64,000 bases of DNA, taken from Anaspis maculata. Taxonomy: Eukaryota > Arthropoda > Insecta > Coleoptera > Scraptiidae. Made by a program: the position numbers and the translations under genes. Numbering within the stretch: position 1 is the first letter of the stretch; the number at the start of each line of letters is the position of its first letter. The notes below the pieces were generated by a model, which was not told the DNA's origin, searched no databases, and saw only the letters and a program-made list of their open reading frames with translations. Where the stretch lies: positions 33,463,979 through 33,527,978 of the forward strand of contig OX421963.1 in NCBI GenBank assembly GCA_949128115.1. The letters run 5' to 3'. This document shows positions 1 to 10,815 of this stretch, piece by piece.

Positions 1-1867
1 GTTGCTCTGCTCCTTCTTCTATATTTGTATTTAACACCTACACTTTATCACTTTCGTAGGTAGGTATTACCAATGGTATTACCTTATAATTAAAGGTTAG
101 CACATAGTTACAGTTTAATCTTCTTGCGAGGCTTCCAAACTCAAAGAACGATTCCGGCATGCCGTGAAGAAATCATCTAACGGCTTCGCGTTATATACAG
201 TCCCCGTCGGAAATTAATTCTTGAAACTTTGATAGTTCAAAGGCAAAGGGGATTAGGACGCACTCTAGTATGTACTAATTAGCATTACGACATAATAATA
301 TTAGTGGTACGAAACAATTGCGCGCGTTCCGTTCTAGTGGTGTTTAGTTGCAAACGTTATCACCGCTGATCATATTAACAGTTTGCATTCGAGATAATCT
401 CGCAACAACACCGTTTTGTATTCGCACACTACCACAACCGCGGAGTCACTCTGCCCCTGCACTAAACAAGTAAATACCGTACAGCGTCGAAGTGTGCAAA
501 CTTGTATAGTCGTATACACCAATCCAAGTGTATTCCCCGCGTAGAGTTGTAACTACAACGCCAACCAAAACTGCAGCTATAATGATGGCAGATATCATCA
601 AATAATACGGCATTGTTCTGTATTATGCGCCATGCCGAAGTTCGGAGCATTCCTGGCCCAGTGGCCCCGGAAGGCAGATCGCAACATGATGGTCAATTTT
701 AATCCCGACTGCACGGTTTGCCATTCAGGAGTTGCCGTCGAAACCGGCCGAGTTTTGGTCTGTTAATGCCTTGACTGCATCTGGATGACATTCTATGCAC
801 ACGTCGCGAATACGTCGATATAATGATGATGACGATGTCTTATTATCACCGCACTAGCAAGCTGGTGCATCCGTCAGCAAAGTGGTATTTAGCAGTTAAT
901 AACGGCACGCGCTTCCAGGAACGGCCAAAAGTGGCCAACTTGCTAAATGCAACCCATCAAAGTATTAACGGGGGCGGTGAATTTTATACGAAAAGTCCTG
1001 TTCGCACTCATTTGGGGTTCATAAGGTGATGACAAGTTTGCAAATTTGTAAGTGAGGATTATGATTGTGTAATAGTTATTTACATTCGGGTGATGCGCTG
1101 AAGTCATAGTTTACAGCGCGACAACTTGGTAAAGAAACGAGAGTCTGGAGCGAGTTATTTCTTATTAAAAATGCGGAAAGATCTTGTCTAGGTCAGTTTT
1201 AACGTTTGCTATAAGGGACGTATAATAATTATAACAGATGTTTTACGTATCGGGCGACCAAAAAAATGAATTTTAGGTACCTAGTTGGCATCGACTTCGG
1301 TGAAGAATGATATGGAATGTTTAGTAGTATATGGTAGCAGGCACGAGTAAACAGTGCAGGTACTTTTTATAGCCATTTGGTGATGACGTTTGAAATTTGC
1401 TATGCGGTCCGGATTTTGATGTGACTTTGTGTTTGTGTGTAGTCATAAAAATGAATACTGCATGCGTTTAATTAGGTTTGTAAATAATAAAGTGCTCCAT
1501 GAATATTTTGAAAACACAGTCATGTATGCGCAAAATTAAATCAATCGCTAGGGACTAGTTACTACTTGCATGTAAAATGTTGCAAGCGGATTTCAGTTTT
1601 TCGCACAAAAACAAAGCTCACGATTTTTGCATTTTCCTGTTTTGTTAGCGTGGAACAATTTGATTTTTCACACGAGAGCTTTTTTGCAGCCGGCTTAGAT
1701 AATATGAGTTCATGAAATAAAACAAACGTCACCTATTCAAATACCTATATGAAACGTAGGAATGGTTGATTCAGATTATAATATCGTTCAAATCTCGGTT
1801 CAAATCAAAACAAAATTTCGTTGTTATAATCGTGTCATGTGATACACCCACATTTCTGCTGGGTCAA
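1..1867. other. Unassigned non-coding sequence
   Basis: I see no gene, transposon end or long repeat here. The longer open frames on both strands lack recognisable domains. A 44-codon ATG-started frame at 632-766 (+) has a C-x-x-C pair but no match I know. The sequence is AT-rich with a few GC-rich patches near 640-770. Confidence 0.5.
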
Positions 1868-2122
1868 AGTCTAAACTGCTGGACAACGAGGTTGTCGGTA
1901 TCGGAAAAATGGTTCAACTTTTGAGGCCAGTATCTCCCGATTGCTATTTCTATTTTGTTTGTTGCGTCAACTAGCGTTATCTTTCTGTAGCCCATCCTAT
2001 AATAGTGAATGTTGAGAAAATGAATGTAAATTTCCTACAGGGTGATACGTAAAATGCATTACACAACATTACTTTTTCATCCGTTATTGTAGAACACACA
2101 ATGAAGAAGGAATCAATTTTTG
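1868..2122 (+). repeat. Dispersed repeat X, copy 1 (LTR element inserted at its right edge)
   Basis: This stretch matches the reverse complement of about 10575-10815 over its whole length. Shared landmarks are a CTGCTGGACAACGA block followed by GTTGTCGGTATCG, and further along a TACAGGGTGATACGT block. The LTR retrotransposon begins just after it. The family is not recognised. Confidence 0.7.
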
Positions 2123-2126
2123 AGAT

Positions 2127-2456
2127 TGTCACGTCTATGGGTAGCCGCTGTTGCTGGCTCCCCTTAGACGGTGCTAGAAGGACTGATCCTTCTAGCTTGG
2201 GGGGTAGTTTGGGGGCTGAGATGGTAAAGGCCACAGGCTCTGATACAGAATACGTTTTATTCAATATAAATATAATCTGATAATCTACAGTAGGTACTTA
2301 CTTCAGACACACATTCATCCGATGGGGCGAACCCCAGTTCGTACGCTTTCACACTTCTTGCACTCGTCGCGGTTGTTCATCGATTTCGTTATCGATTCCC
2401 CTATTCTTTGATGCGCTCCTAATTATAAGCGTTCCCTCTCTTCTTCACTCGTGACA
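2127..2456 (-). repeat. 3' LTR of the retrotransposon
   Basis: Length 330 bases, ends TGTCAC/GTGACA. On the minus strand it holds an AT-rich TATA-like stretch and a GAATAAAAC block (2247-2275) that could supply promoter and polyadenylation signals. It differs from the other LTR at one G/A and one A/C position. The bases just inside it, read on the minus strand, are AAGGGCCCGGGGCA, a weak candidate polypurine tract. Confidence 0.9.
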
Positions 2457-4610
2457 TGCCCCGGGCCCTTAAGGCTGGACCCCAGCCTCCAAAAGGTCCG
2501 TCGGTGGCCTTTGTGACTTGAGACTAAGTGGTCATTTATCGTGATCGTGTACCCGAAGGGAACGGTTATAATTCCTCTCATTCACTCATTCATTCCTATA
2601 AAAGTTATGTTTTGCCTACAGGGCCATGAAAGAAATGTTAAATATTTCACCTTAACCAAATGAATTTATACAATGCAAAAAAATATCCCGGTGTTTGTAC
2701 GATTATAGCATGCTTGCGCGGTTGGAATGTTCGCGGTATCGGTTTGCCCCTTAGGTATCTTAGTGTCGAATGACGACTGTTGTCGGTACTTCCTTCCGTC
2801 TTATTATCACGTGAATTTTCGGCTCGAGAACATGTAAGTTTTTTGGTACACTTATTGTTCGGTTTTTCTACACACTGTCTTTTTGTAGGATCCCTCACGA
2901 TGCACGGGTTTTTGGGCAGTTTCCACCCCCCGTGCCTGCATAGTGGGGCGGGGGTGATGTGTCACCTTCTTCTACCTTTGACGGTGGACCAAAAGTGAGT
3001 TCCTGGTTCCATCTCTCTGCTCGGATGTTCCACAGCCGTTGTCAGCGATACAGCGGCACGTCTTCAGCTTGCCAGCCACCCCCTTTGATGATAGCAACTA
3101 CTCGATTCATTGCTTCGTAGGGGTGCGCTGTAGACAGCCCTCTTTGGTCCCTTGCCACCCTCAGCATCTTTGGTGAGTGGCCGGTCTCGCTTTGGTGTCC
3201 TCTCCCGCTGGTTTTGCTTGTAGGCTACTTTTCTTCGCCTTGGTGTAGAGACCGGCTAACGCGCTGCTCTCGTCACGAATGTAGGAGTGCAGATTTGACC
3301 AGTGGGCTTTCTGGTCTGCTCTCCCCTCGCTCTCGGAATGAAGCTGCCGCTGCTCGTCTGCCCTCGGGCAGAATTTTCGGCAGTAATCGGAGATCTGCAG
3401 GCATCTTCAATGGCCAAGCCGGGTGCTGGCTTTTCGTTTTTCTAAAACAACATCTTGTGTGGGTAGCGTGTCATGTGTTTACAATAATATAGGTACTTAT
3501 GTAATAATAAAATCATCATTCAGCATTTTCTTTCGTTCTCTGCATGCATCAAATTTCACTTACTAATCTTACTATAGTAGTAAATCTTTTCCCATTATGA
3601 GTAATTCATTCATTTTAAGTGTCTATCCCAATATATTTTTTCCATTTAAAATTAATTTCCCAATAATATAAATAGTATTTCCCAAATTTGAAACACTGTT
3701 TGTGTCCATGATTGAACATTAAAAACTTGATTCCAGTGGGTAAAATCTGGATATTTGCTGAACTATTGAACTACCTATTTGATTTGCACAAACGTGTACT
3801 GGGTAGGTAGTTTAATATAGAGGTAGGGGTGATTTTTTTTTTCAAGTAGGGGAAATTGGAAATTTGAATTTCCGATATTGCAGTGTGGATAAGGGTTTTT
3901 CGACAGTGCAGTGCCGTATAAATGGGCTCATTTGGTTTTTATCTCATTGACCGAATTTATTTGACTGGCCCCAGATTGGGCAGTATCAACTTATATTCGA
4001 ATTTTTGTGCGAAAATTTGAGTAAAGTTGTGCATGTGTCCTCCTTTAACTGGACTATGTAAACTCAAAAAAAAAATGTTACCCTCTGAGGCATGTCAAAT
4101 TTTCGGCAGCTTTGTCCTTTTTTTTTAAACGTTTTTCAAGGCATGCTGTGAATTGAATTTAAAAAATAAGATAGAAAATCGTGACGTAACTTATGGCAAT
4201 TTTTTTGTTGTCCCGGTTTGACTTGCATTCCTCGATTGGCCTGTTCCATTCACATTGTCGTCTTTACGTTAGGTCAGGGTTCCTCTTCGAGTTGTCTCGT
4301 CCACTAAAACAATAAAAAATCACTATGTTCGATACTTATTTTATTTTTTGTTTGTTTGCTGTTTTTAGGTGGTTCCTTCTGCCATGGATCCAATTTCTGT
4401 TAATATTCTTGATTCCTTTCATTTTGACTGAATGACCTTTCTGCATTTTCTGCGCTCATGTGGCAGTTTTTCGATTTGAAAATTTATTGCACCTGAAGAA
4501 AATTAAAATTAGTAACTCAAAAATTATACAGCTGACACTTCCAAAAAAAAAATTCGGATTCTCTGAAAACAAGTTGAAATTAATAAACAGGCCCAAATCT
4601 GTTTTTATCC
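2457..4610 (-). other. Non-coding 3' part of the LTR retrotransposon
   Basis: About 2.1 kb between the gag stop and the 3' LTR. A gypsy pol gene needs around 3 kb and conserved YxDD and integrase motifs; none is visible in any frame. An 83-codon basic frame (2647-2898, minus) resembles nothing I know. Several homopolymer-rich stretches (3830-4140) look non-coding. Confidence 0.6.
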
Positions 4611-6166
4611 CTATCCAAATTTTCGGTCGGGTGGTTTCTTCCTCCGTGTGAGAAATCGAAGGCCTGGAAACACTTCTTCTGGTCCTGGGAAGTTCTCGAG
4701 TTTGATATCAGGAGGTTCGTTTCGCGGTATTTTCGGGCGTGATCCATCGACCATTGGCAAAATCCGCTTTCTTTCTATGGCATTTGCTTGCGATTGACTT
4801 GTTGGGGGTGACAGTCCGATACTTTTGAGTGTGCTTTGTTGCATCATCTCTAACTTGTGATCCTCACATATTCGCGATTCATTGAAAATTGGCATTTCTA
4901 CAATGTTTTCGTCGGTTTCGAATTTTTTCGCGTCGATTTTGTGATAACGTTCGATTTCGGTTTTTGCTTTTGGCTCTGGGCACCTATTTTCGTCTAGCGC
5001 AATAACTATTTTGTTATTTACAGTGTCAACCTCGGTTCCCTTTGGCATGTTACTTATTTCTGCCTCTGCAGTTTCTCCTTCAGGAATTTCCGGTAGGTTT
5101 TCTATGTATTCTTCAGTACTATGTGACTGGCGGTCATTTGACCTAATAACTTCTATATTTTCGCTTTCTTGACTTTGGTCCCTTGGCACATTTAACAAAA
5201 TTCTTCGTTCGAAATCATTATCTTTGACCCTATCTCTATTCAGTACTAGAGTTGGTGATTCGACACCTAACTGTGACGCGTGAATTTTTTCTTCCGGTTT
5301 GTTTTGTTCTGAAAGCCAATTTTGTTTTTCGCAAGGTTTTTCGCGTGTATTATTTTCGCTTATTCGCGGCGCAAAGCTAGGTTGTATATTCTTTATTTCA
5401 ACATTATCAAAATATTCGCGCTGAGTTTTGCAATTGTATTTTGCTGACGACTTGGTTCTTTTTGAGGTCACGCTACTTGTGTAGAAATACGATGTGCTAT
5501 TTTCCTCTTCGCAGGTTTCGAAATTAATATTTGTACCATGGTACTTTTGTACCTTACGCGCTGATTTTATCTCGACTTTTTGGTAATTTTTTGGGTTATT
5601 TCGGTTGTCCGCAACTGGGCATTTGCTCGTATTTTTTTCGAAACTGGCACGGTTCCTTTCAAGTTCTTCGGCTAATTTTGTAGTTATGATGTTATTTGTT
5701 CCTACAATCAAAACCTGAAGCTCGTCCCAAGTTGATACCGGATTTATCAAGAATGCCGTTGCCATTATTTCAAAATGTTCTAGCTGTAGGCCCTTTTTAA
5801 AATGTCTTATGAATTCGTCAATGCTAATTTTTGGTGCTAGCGCGAGTTCTAGACGCTCCTTTAGTTCTAATAAATTATAGTAAAAAGTCTTCACGTCTTC
5901 ATCTCCAAATTGTTTTCGCCAATCCCACCGGTCCAGCAGCCTATCTTGCGCGAAGGGGTCAAATTTCTTAATAAAGTCCGTTTTTACTTGTTCCCAATTT
6001 TTTGAACCATTTTCCGGGTTACGACAGTAGTCTTGGTAATGCCTCGATGCGTATCCTTGTAAAAATCGACCTAAATAACTTATCTTCAATCCCGCGTCCC
6101 AGTTGTTTGATCTGGCGGCTATTTCGAATTCATAGATAAAGTCATCGGCTAGATCTATCCCTAGTA
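4611..6166 (-). pseudogene. gag: Gag polyprotein (Ty3/gypsy retrotransposon gag domain), interrupted
   Basis: A long open frame with the signature of the retrotransposon gag/capsid fold near its N-terminal side: NNWDAGLKISYLGRFLQG, then ASRHYQDYC, then WEQVKTDFIKKF. The frame is open from about 6180 to 4611, roughly 515 codons within the retroelement, ending DRKFG-stop. No in-frame ATG lies near its beginning; the first codon offered by simple ORF calling is a TTG at 6089. The remaining 300 or so residues are charged and low-complexity, with no CCHC zinc knuckle and no protease motif. The frame runs into the inserted element at 6167. Gag would form the cytoplasmic particle that packages element RNA. 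As it stands the gene is broken at its 5' end. Confidence 0.85.
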
Positions 6167-6514
6167 CAGGGCAGTAAGATATCTACCCGGAAATTTCAAA
6201 TAACGAGCTGAAATTTGGAGGGGATCTTCATAGACTCAATAGAAACAAACCCTCAAAAGTCCCCAGAAATCCCATTTGGGCAAACGCCGATATCTTGATT
6301 TTTCATCCTACTTTCATTTTTTTTGGTTTTTAGTCGCCTGTTCATCAACAAAACATCACAGCGACTCGCTCTTTATAAATTTTTGCTTCTCCAGAGGTTT
6401 TCAAGAGTGGATAAGCGTAACTCAAAATTTATAAATCATTAATTCAACTCAAAAACACATTGTCAACACAAAAAAATGACAAAACATAAAAAATGGAGAT
6501 CTTGTTATAATAGT

Positions 6515-6625
6515 CCAGATGTTAGGCGAAAGCACCCTGTATTTTATCGTTAAACATTCCACTTGGCATATAGTTGTTGTATTGACCATAACCATGGACC
6601 AGAAGTGTAGCCATCGGAGACAGAC
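6515..6625. repeat. Internal direct repeat, copy 1
   Basis: It shares GTTAGGCGAAAGCACCCTG-like and AGAAGTGTAGCCATCGG blocks with 7480-7590. More divergent relatives sit in the arms of the 41796-44233 foldback (near 41830-41920 and 44110-44210). Confidence 0.6.
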
Positions 6626-7479
6626 ATACAGCTGTGAATACAGGCTGGAAAAGAACAAGGAAGAAGAAAAAAAAGTAACTCATGAACCGAAAGAGTCGTA
6701 GAGTCGCGAAAACATAGCCTGCTGTTCATGCCCATGAAGCTCCATCAAACCATTTCAGATGTACTGAAGCGTTCCTGAGATATTCTGAAAAAACTGGTCT
6801 TCTCCATAAAAATTCAATTTTCAAGTAAATCAGTGAAATATCAAAGTATAGGATTGAAACTTCGTAGTTCTTTAATCAGTAATGTAACAAATTTAAAATG
6901 ATCGGTAGCCAGTGCCTATGCCTATCCCCAGAAAAAAGACATTTTCCTTTTTTTTCTCCTCCCGAGAGCCATCTTGCGTTTACTATTCACAAAATAATTA
7001 GGAAAGTGACTGGTACTTATAAGGTTGGTGAAGTACAATCATTTTTCCACACAAACAGTAATCTCAACATTGAGAACTGCTTCCTTGCAGAGTAAACATT
7101 GTCTTGACTTTCTTTGCTCATGATGGCTAAGATGGCTTTCGAAAGGGAGAACTATTACGTCAGGCAGTTTTATGCCTCACATTTCTTCAAGTTATTAACA
7201 AAAATTTATCATCATCAGTGAAAACGTTTGTCCATGCCAGTGTGAAAATTGCAAAAATATTTATATAAAGTTTCATCGTTATCGAATGCATTTTGAGAAA
7301 AATCTATTACCACGGAAGGTGGGAATTGGCATGGAAATAATTTGATGGAATTTGATGTTAACAGTGATGCTAAGAATGGTAAGAAAAACGGGTGAGATGT
7401 GTCCACTTGTGGCATAAAAGACGAGGAAGACGTTCTAGGGTAGAAAAAGGGAATTTCAACTATATTTGGACCTCGATCA

Positions 7480-7590
7480 GGGCAGTAGGCGAAAGCACCC
7501 TGCACTTTATGGTTGGAACATGACACTTGGCACAGTGAATGTTTGAAATATACTCTTCCAATTTAGAAGTGTAGCCATCGGCGCCAACCC
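7480..7590. repeat. Internal direct repeat, copy 2
   Basis: Same orientation as 6515-6625, with the GGCGAAAGCACCCTG and AGAAGTGTAGCCATCGG landmarks about 75-80 bases apart. Confidence 0.6.
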
Positions 7591-8190
7591 TGTAGACTTT
7601 GTATATAGGAAAAAGAAGTGGAACAACCACGAAAATTTCAACCCAAATTTTTTTGAGCCTTTATCCTTCTTTCTGCGTTGAACTATCAGAGACTATAGAA
7701 CAGTGTCAACACCAAATCCTATCAAATCACTTCCAGGTGAATCTTGTGGCCATATACTCTTTCCAAGCATTTGATGGCAACGAACCCCTTATAATTTTTG
7801 AAATGGCACAAACTTAGTTTGGCCAGCTGCCAGGAACGAACCTCTTATTCATTGATGATGATGATTTTGGTGGACTGATTTGACTAAATGTGGGACAAGA
7901 ATGCCTAAATGATGTAATTCATTCCTTTAAAAACCGCATTAGCCATCATGAGCAAAGAAACTCTGTAAAACCAGTAACAACTCGGATGGGAAATACAAGC
8001 CTAAAACATCGAATCAAGAACCGGGCCATAATAAGCCATTGCACTTTGATAATGGGTGTGGTTTCTGCACTGGCCATGGCTGCAGCAAAAGGTCGGTGTA
8101 GGTAGACGAAGATGACAAAATTCACCTATGAGGAGAGGAGTATACGCATCACTATGCGGATTCTCCCGTTGCGAGGCGCCGGCGTATCAG

Positions 8191-8412
8191 CTATATCCCA
8201 TATACACTTTCTATTTTCTGTAGAATTACTTTTTGGAGCAGAAATGAAGTGACAAGCTGGGGAGCTTCAGCTGATGGCACCTGCAAAGTTTTGGAGCGAA
8301 ACTATTCATCAGCGGCCATCGGCCGTATTTTCCCAGCGCTCCAGCTTAACACGCTATTTTTGCTCCAAAAAGTCATTCTACCTACTGGAAATAGAAAGTG
8401 TACGGGATATAG
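8191..8412. mobile_element. Palindromic MITE nested in the 6167-8664 element
   Basis: Inverted arms of about 60 bases: CTATATCCC, then ACACTTTCTATTT, then GACTTTTTGGAGCA-like blocks on the left reappear reversed on the right. There is no coding content. Confidence 0.75.
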
Positions 8413-8669
8413 AGGAATCTTTTTACCCTATTTAATTATAATATGTATACTTAGTCTAGTTGTAACGAAAAATTAAAATAAATCTGTAAAAACTAAGAAA
8501 AAAAATGAGATCATGTTAGAAATCAAGATGGCGGCGTTTGCCCAAGTGGGATTTTTTGGGACTTTTCAGGGTTTGTTCACAGTAGCTTCCTGAACATATT
8601 TCCAAAATTTCAGCTTGTTATTTGAAATTTCCAGGTTGAGCCAGTTTTTATTCTAACTGGCCTGTACTA

Positions 8670-8711
8670 CCCGGGGTTAAAGAACGGGGGTGGGGTATAT
8701 GGCCTCTCCAT
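8670..8711 (-). pseudogene. Probable separated start of gag
   Basis: On the far side of the inserted element an ATG opens a short minus-strand frame reading MERPYTPPPFFNPG, then a stop right at the insertion junction. Its position, between leader and the rest of gag, suits a gag N-terminus. Simple excision leaving one TA does not put it in frame with the downstream part, so either a small indel occurred too or the ATG is coincidental. Confidence 0.35.
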
Positions 8712-9083
8712 TCTACCCTATTTTATCGGTTTCTAGTTGCGGTTTGGAAAATTATTAATTACATGCTTGACACAATAAAGACCGTAGGTAGTAGGTCAGT
8801 GAATTATTTTCCGCGATTTGCAAATTTAATAATAATTATGCGTACACGGTACATTAAAGAATGCAGGTGATAGGTACCTATCGTCGCGTAATAATTTTCT
8901 TGGTCGCGCGGCCTCAGAATTGCAACCTAATGATTTTCGCTATATTAGCGCGGTATAAATACGTCGCGTATAATTATTGCTGTACAATGCGCGCTGAAGA
9001 AAAAAATTGTGGTTAATAATTTTTCTGATCAAAGCCTGTGGGGTAGAAGGACTCTTCCTTTGCCCAAAAGGGCTAGGTTAGGA
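8712..9083 (-). other. 5' leader of the LTR retrotransposon
   Basis: This lies between primer site and the candidate gag start. It is AT-rich with frequent stops on both strands and no domain, consistent with an untranslated leader and packaging region. Confidence 0.5.
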
Positions 9084-9120
9084 GCCTCCACCATGTCACG
9101 TCTACCCGGCGCCTCCACCA
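9084..9120 (-). promoter_or_regulatory. Putative tRNA primer binding site with a 27-base tandem duplication
   Basis: Directly next to the 5' LTR the minus strand reads TGGTGGAGGCGCCGGGTA. TGG plus a GC-rich run complementary to a tRNA 3' end is the usual form of a primer site, and tRNA-Ala genes commonly end in CTCCACCA. The block GCCTCCACCATGTCACG occurs at 9084 and again at 9111, so the primer site and the first LTR bases are duplicated in tandem with a 27-base period. The tRNA assignment is from memory. Confidence 0.5.
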
Positions 9121-9450
9121 TGTCACGTCTATGGGTAGCCGCTGTTGCTGGCTCCCCTTAGACGGTGCTAGAAGGACTGATCCTTCTAGCTTGGGGGGTA
9201 GTTTGGGGGCTGAGATGGTAAAGGCCACAGGCTCTGATACAGAATACGTTTTATTCAATATAAATATAATCTAATAATCTACAGTAGGTACTTACTTCAG
9301 ACACACATTCATCCGATGGGGCGAACCCCAGTTCGTACGCTTTCCCACTTCTTGCACTCGTCGCGGTTGTTCATCGATTTCGTTATCGATTCCCCTATTC
9401 TTTGATGCGCTCCTAATTATAAGCGTTCCCTCTCTTCTTCACTCGTGACA
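9121..9450 (-). repeat. 5' LTR of the retrotransposon
   Basis: Partner of the LTR at 2127-2456, same length, two mismatches. It is followed on the right by AGAT, matching the four bases before the left LTR. Transcription on the minus strand would start in this copy. Confidence 0.9.
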
Positions 9451-9749
9451 AGATCATTAACATTTCATAGCTTGAAATTTCTTCTTTCCAAAATCTGATA
9501 CGTATAAGATTCGGAGGCCACCATGAAACATGGTATAAAATGCTATTCCTTAATTGTTTGGCACACTTTGACTGATTCGAAGAAAAAAAATATAAGTTAC
9601 TGAAATGTTTAGGAATATATTCAAAAATTTCAATTCAGATCAGTCGAACGCTATTCCAGAAATTCACAAAGTCACTATTGCAATTTTGGTGTTATAATTG
9701 CCGTATAAACACTCGATAACAACGTAATCCAATGAGATGCACCAAGGTA

Positions 9750-9958
9750 CAGTTGGGAGCGAAATGATTCATACGGCACCTCTAGGAAAACAGCTGGATT
9801 TCAGAAATGTTAGTTGTTAGGATCGTTCTTGAGTGCCAGTTTTGATAACGATCAATCTCTCATCAAAACTGGCATTCAAGAACAATCCAAGCAGCTAACA
9901 TTTCTGAAATCCAGCCGACTTCCTAGCGGTGCCGTATGAATCATTTCGCTCCCAACTG
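9750..9958. mobile_element. Palindromic MITE with TA target duplication
   Basis: The ends read CAGTTGGGAGCGAAATGATT and its exact inverse, flanked by TA at 9748-9749 and 9959-9960. The whole 209 bases fold on themselves, including TTTCTGAAATCCAGC inner arms. CAGT ends plus TA target fit a Tc1/mariner-derived MITE. Confidence 0.88.
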
Positions 9959-10032
9959 TACCTACTCATTTTACTTTCATTAAGCTTGGAGCATAATAAT
10001 AGGCAACATAACATACAACAATAACCTTCGCT

Positions 10033-10208
10033 GTTGTATAGACAATACAAATAGAAAAGACCATATGTCGTCACGGATTTTTACGGTTGCGTAGGAACCA
10101 GGCGAGTCCATCATTCAAAAAAAGGTTGGCTGATTTTTGATACCCCAATATCCGTGACGACGGTGGTGATAACATAATTGTCTTCTGTATTTGTATTGTC
10201 TATACAAC
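10033..10208. mobile_element. MITE with 25-base inverted ends
   Basis: The left end GTTGTATAGACAATACAAAT is repeated inverted on the right. A second inner pair, GTCGTCACGGAT / ATCCGTGACGAC, surrounds a short loop. I see no coding content and no clear target duplication. Confidence 0.75.
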
Positions 10209-10574
10209 ACAACCACACTCAGATGTAGACAACCAAACATACTTCAACTGATGTAGGGGAGCAGTGTCTAAGCTAACGCAATCAAATATGGATTATTTTA
10301 TAAGAAGGACTGAACTTTCGGCAGAACACCAACATTAAAAAATTCATTCTGAAAAGTGTGACCAAATATTCTATGATCATCATGTTCGTTTTCACGTTTA
10401 TTACTTCTTGTGATACACTAGTGTTCACAGTCACCTCAATATGTCCCCTATCAGTTCGTTTCAAACTACCTACTTGACCACGTGATAAGTTCGAAGTTCG
10501 AACAGCGCAATCGCGTCCATGGCCTTGAAGTGGACATCTCTTTTTCAGAGTAAGGATACATAAACAAATTTTTT

Positions 10575-10815
10575 TCGACAAATGGGAGTACGATGAAGTC
10601 GGTGCAATTTTGCAGCATTTCACGTATCACCCTGTAGAAATGTTACATGGAATTTTTTAACATTCATCTTCACAGGATAGGTTACCAAAACATTAGGCTA
10701 ATCAACACAATGAACAAAATGGTAATCGCATCCGGCAATCGGAAGTTATTGGTCTTCAAAGTCGAACAATTTTTTCGATACCGACAACTTCGTTGTCCAG
10801 CAGTTTATTTTTAGT
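10575..10815 (-). repeat. Dispersed repeat X, copy 2
   Basis: Reverse-complement match to 1868-2122, sharing CGATACCGACAAC, CGTTGTCCAGCAG and ATCACCCTGTAG blocks. It abuts the left arm of the next foldback. Confidence 0.7.

Larger units (their letters stand above)
6167..8664. mobile_element. 2.5-kb DNA element with about 150-base terminal inverted repeats, inserted in gag
   Basis: The ends are CAGGGCAGT on the left and, inverted, CAGGCCAGT on the right, each flanked by TA (6165-6166, 8665-8666). The inverted repeats extend inward to about 6312 and 8508. Shared blocks include GGAAATTTCAAATAAC and CTTGGGCAAACGCCG (TTTGGGCAAACGCCG on the left). A TA target and CAGG-type ends suggest a Tc1/mariner-like non-autonomous element. 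No transposase frame is visible. It holds a nested palindrome (8191-8412) and an internal direct repeat (6515-6625 and 7480-7590). Confidence 0.8.
2127..9450 (-). mobile_element. LTR retrotransposon, Ty3/gypsy-type gag, no pol seen
   Basis: Two 330-base direct repeats at 2127-2456 and 9121-9450 each start TGTCAC and end GTGACA. They are flanked outside by the same four bases, AGAT (2123-2126 and 9451-9454), which is a clean target site duplication. The LTRs differ at only two positions, so the insertion is young. Orientation is minus: the gag frame reads that way, and the bases left of 9121 read TGGTGGAGGCGCC on the minus strand, a plausible primer binding site. Internal sequence totals about 6.7 kb, of which 2.5 kb is a later insertion. 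No protease, reverse transcriptase, RNase H or integrase motif is visible, so the element looks non-autonomous and would need enzymes from a relative. Confidence 0.9.

Noticed and set aside
632..766. 44-codon small protein with a CxxC pair
   Set aside because: Good-looking codons but too short, with no homologue I know and no splice or regulatory context.
1977..2264. 95-codon gene on the minus strand (again at 9073-9258)
   Set aside because: It lies in the LTR and is repeated in the other LTR; no domain.
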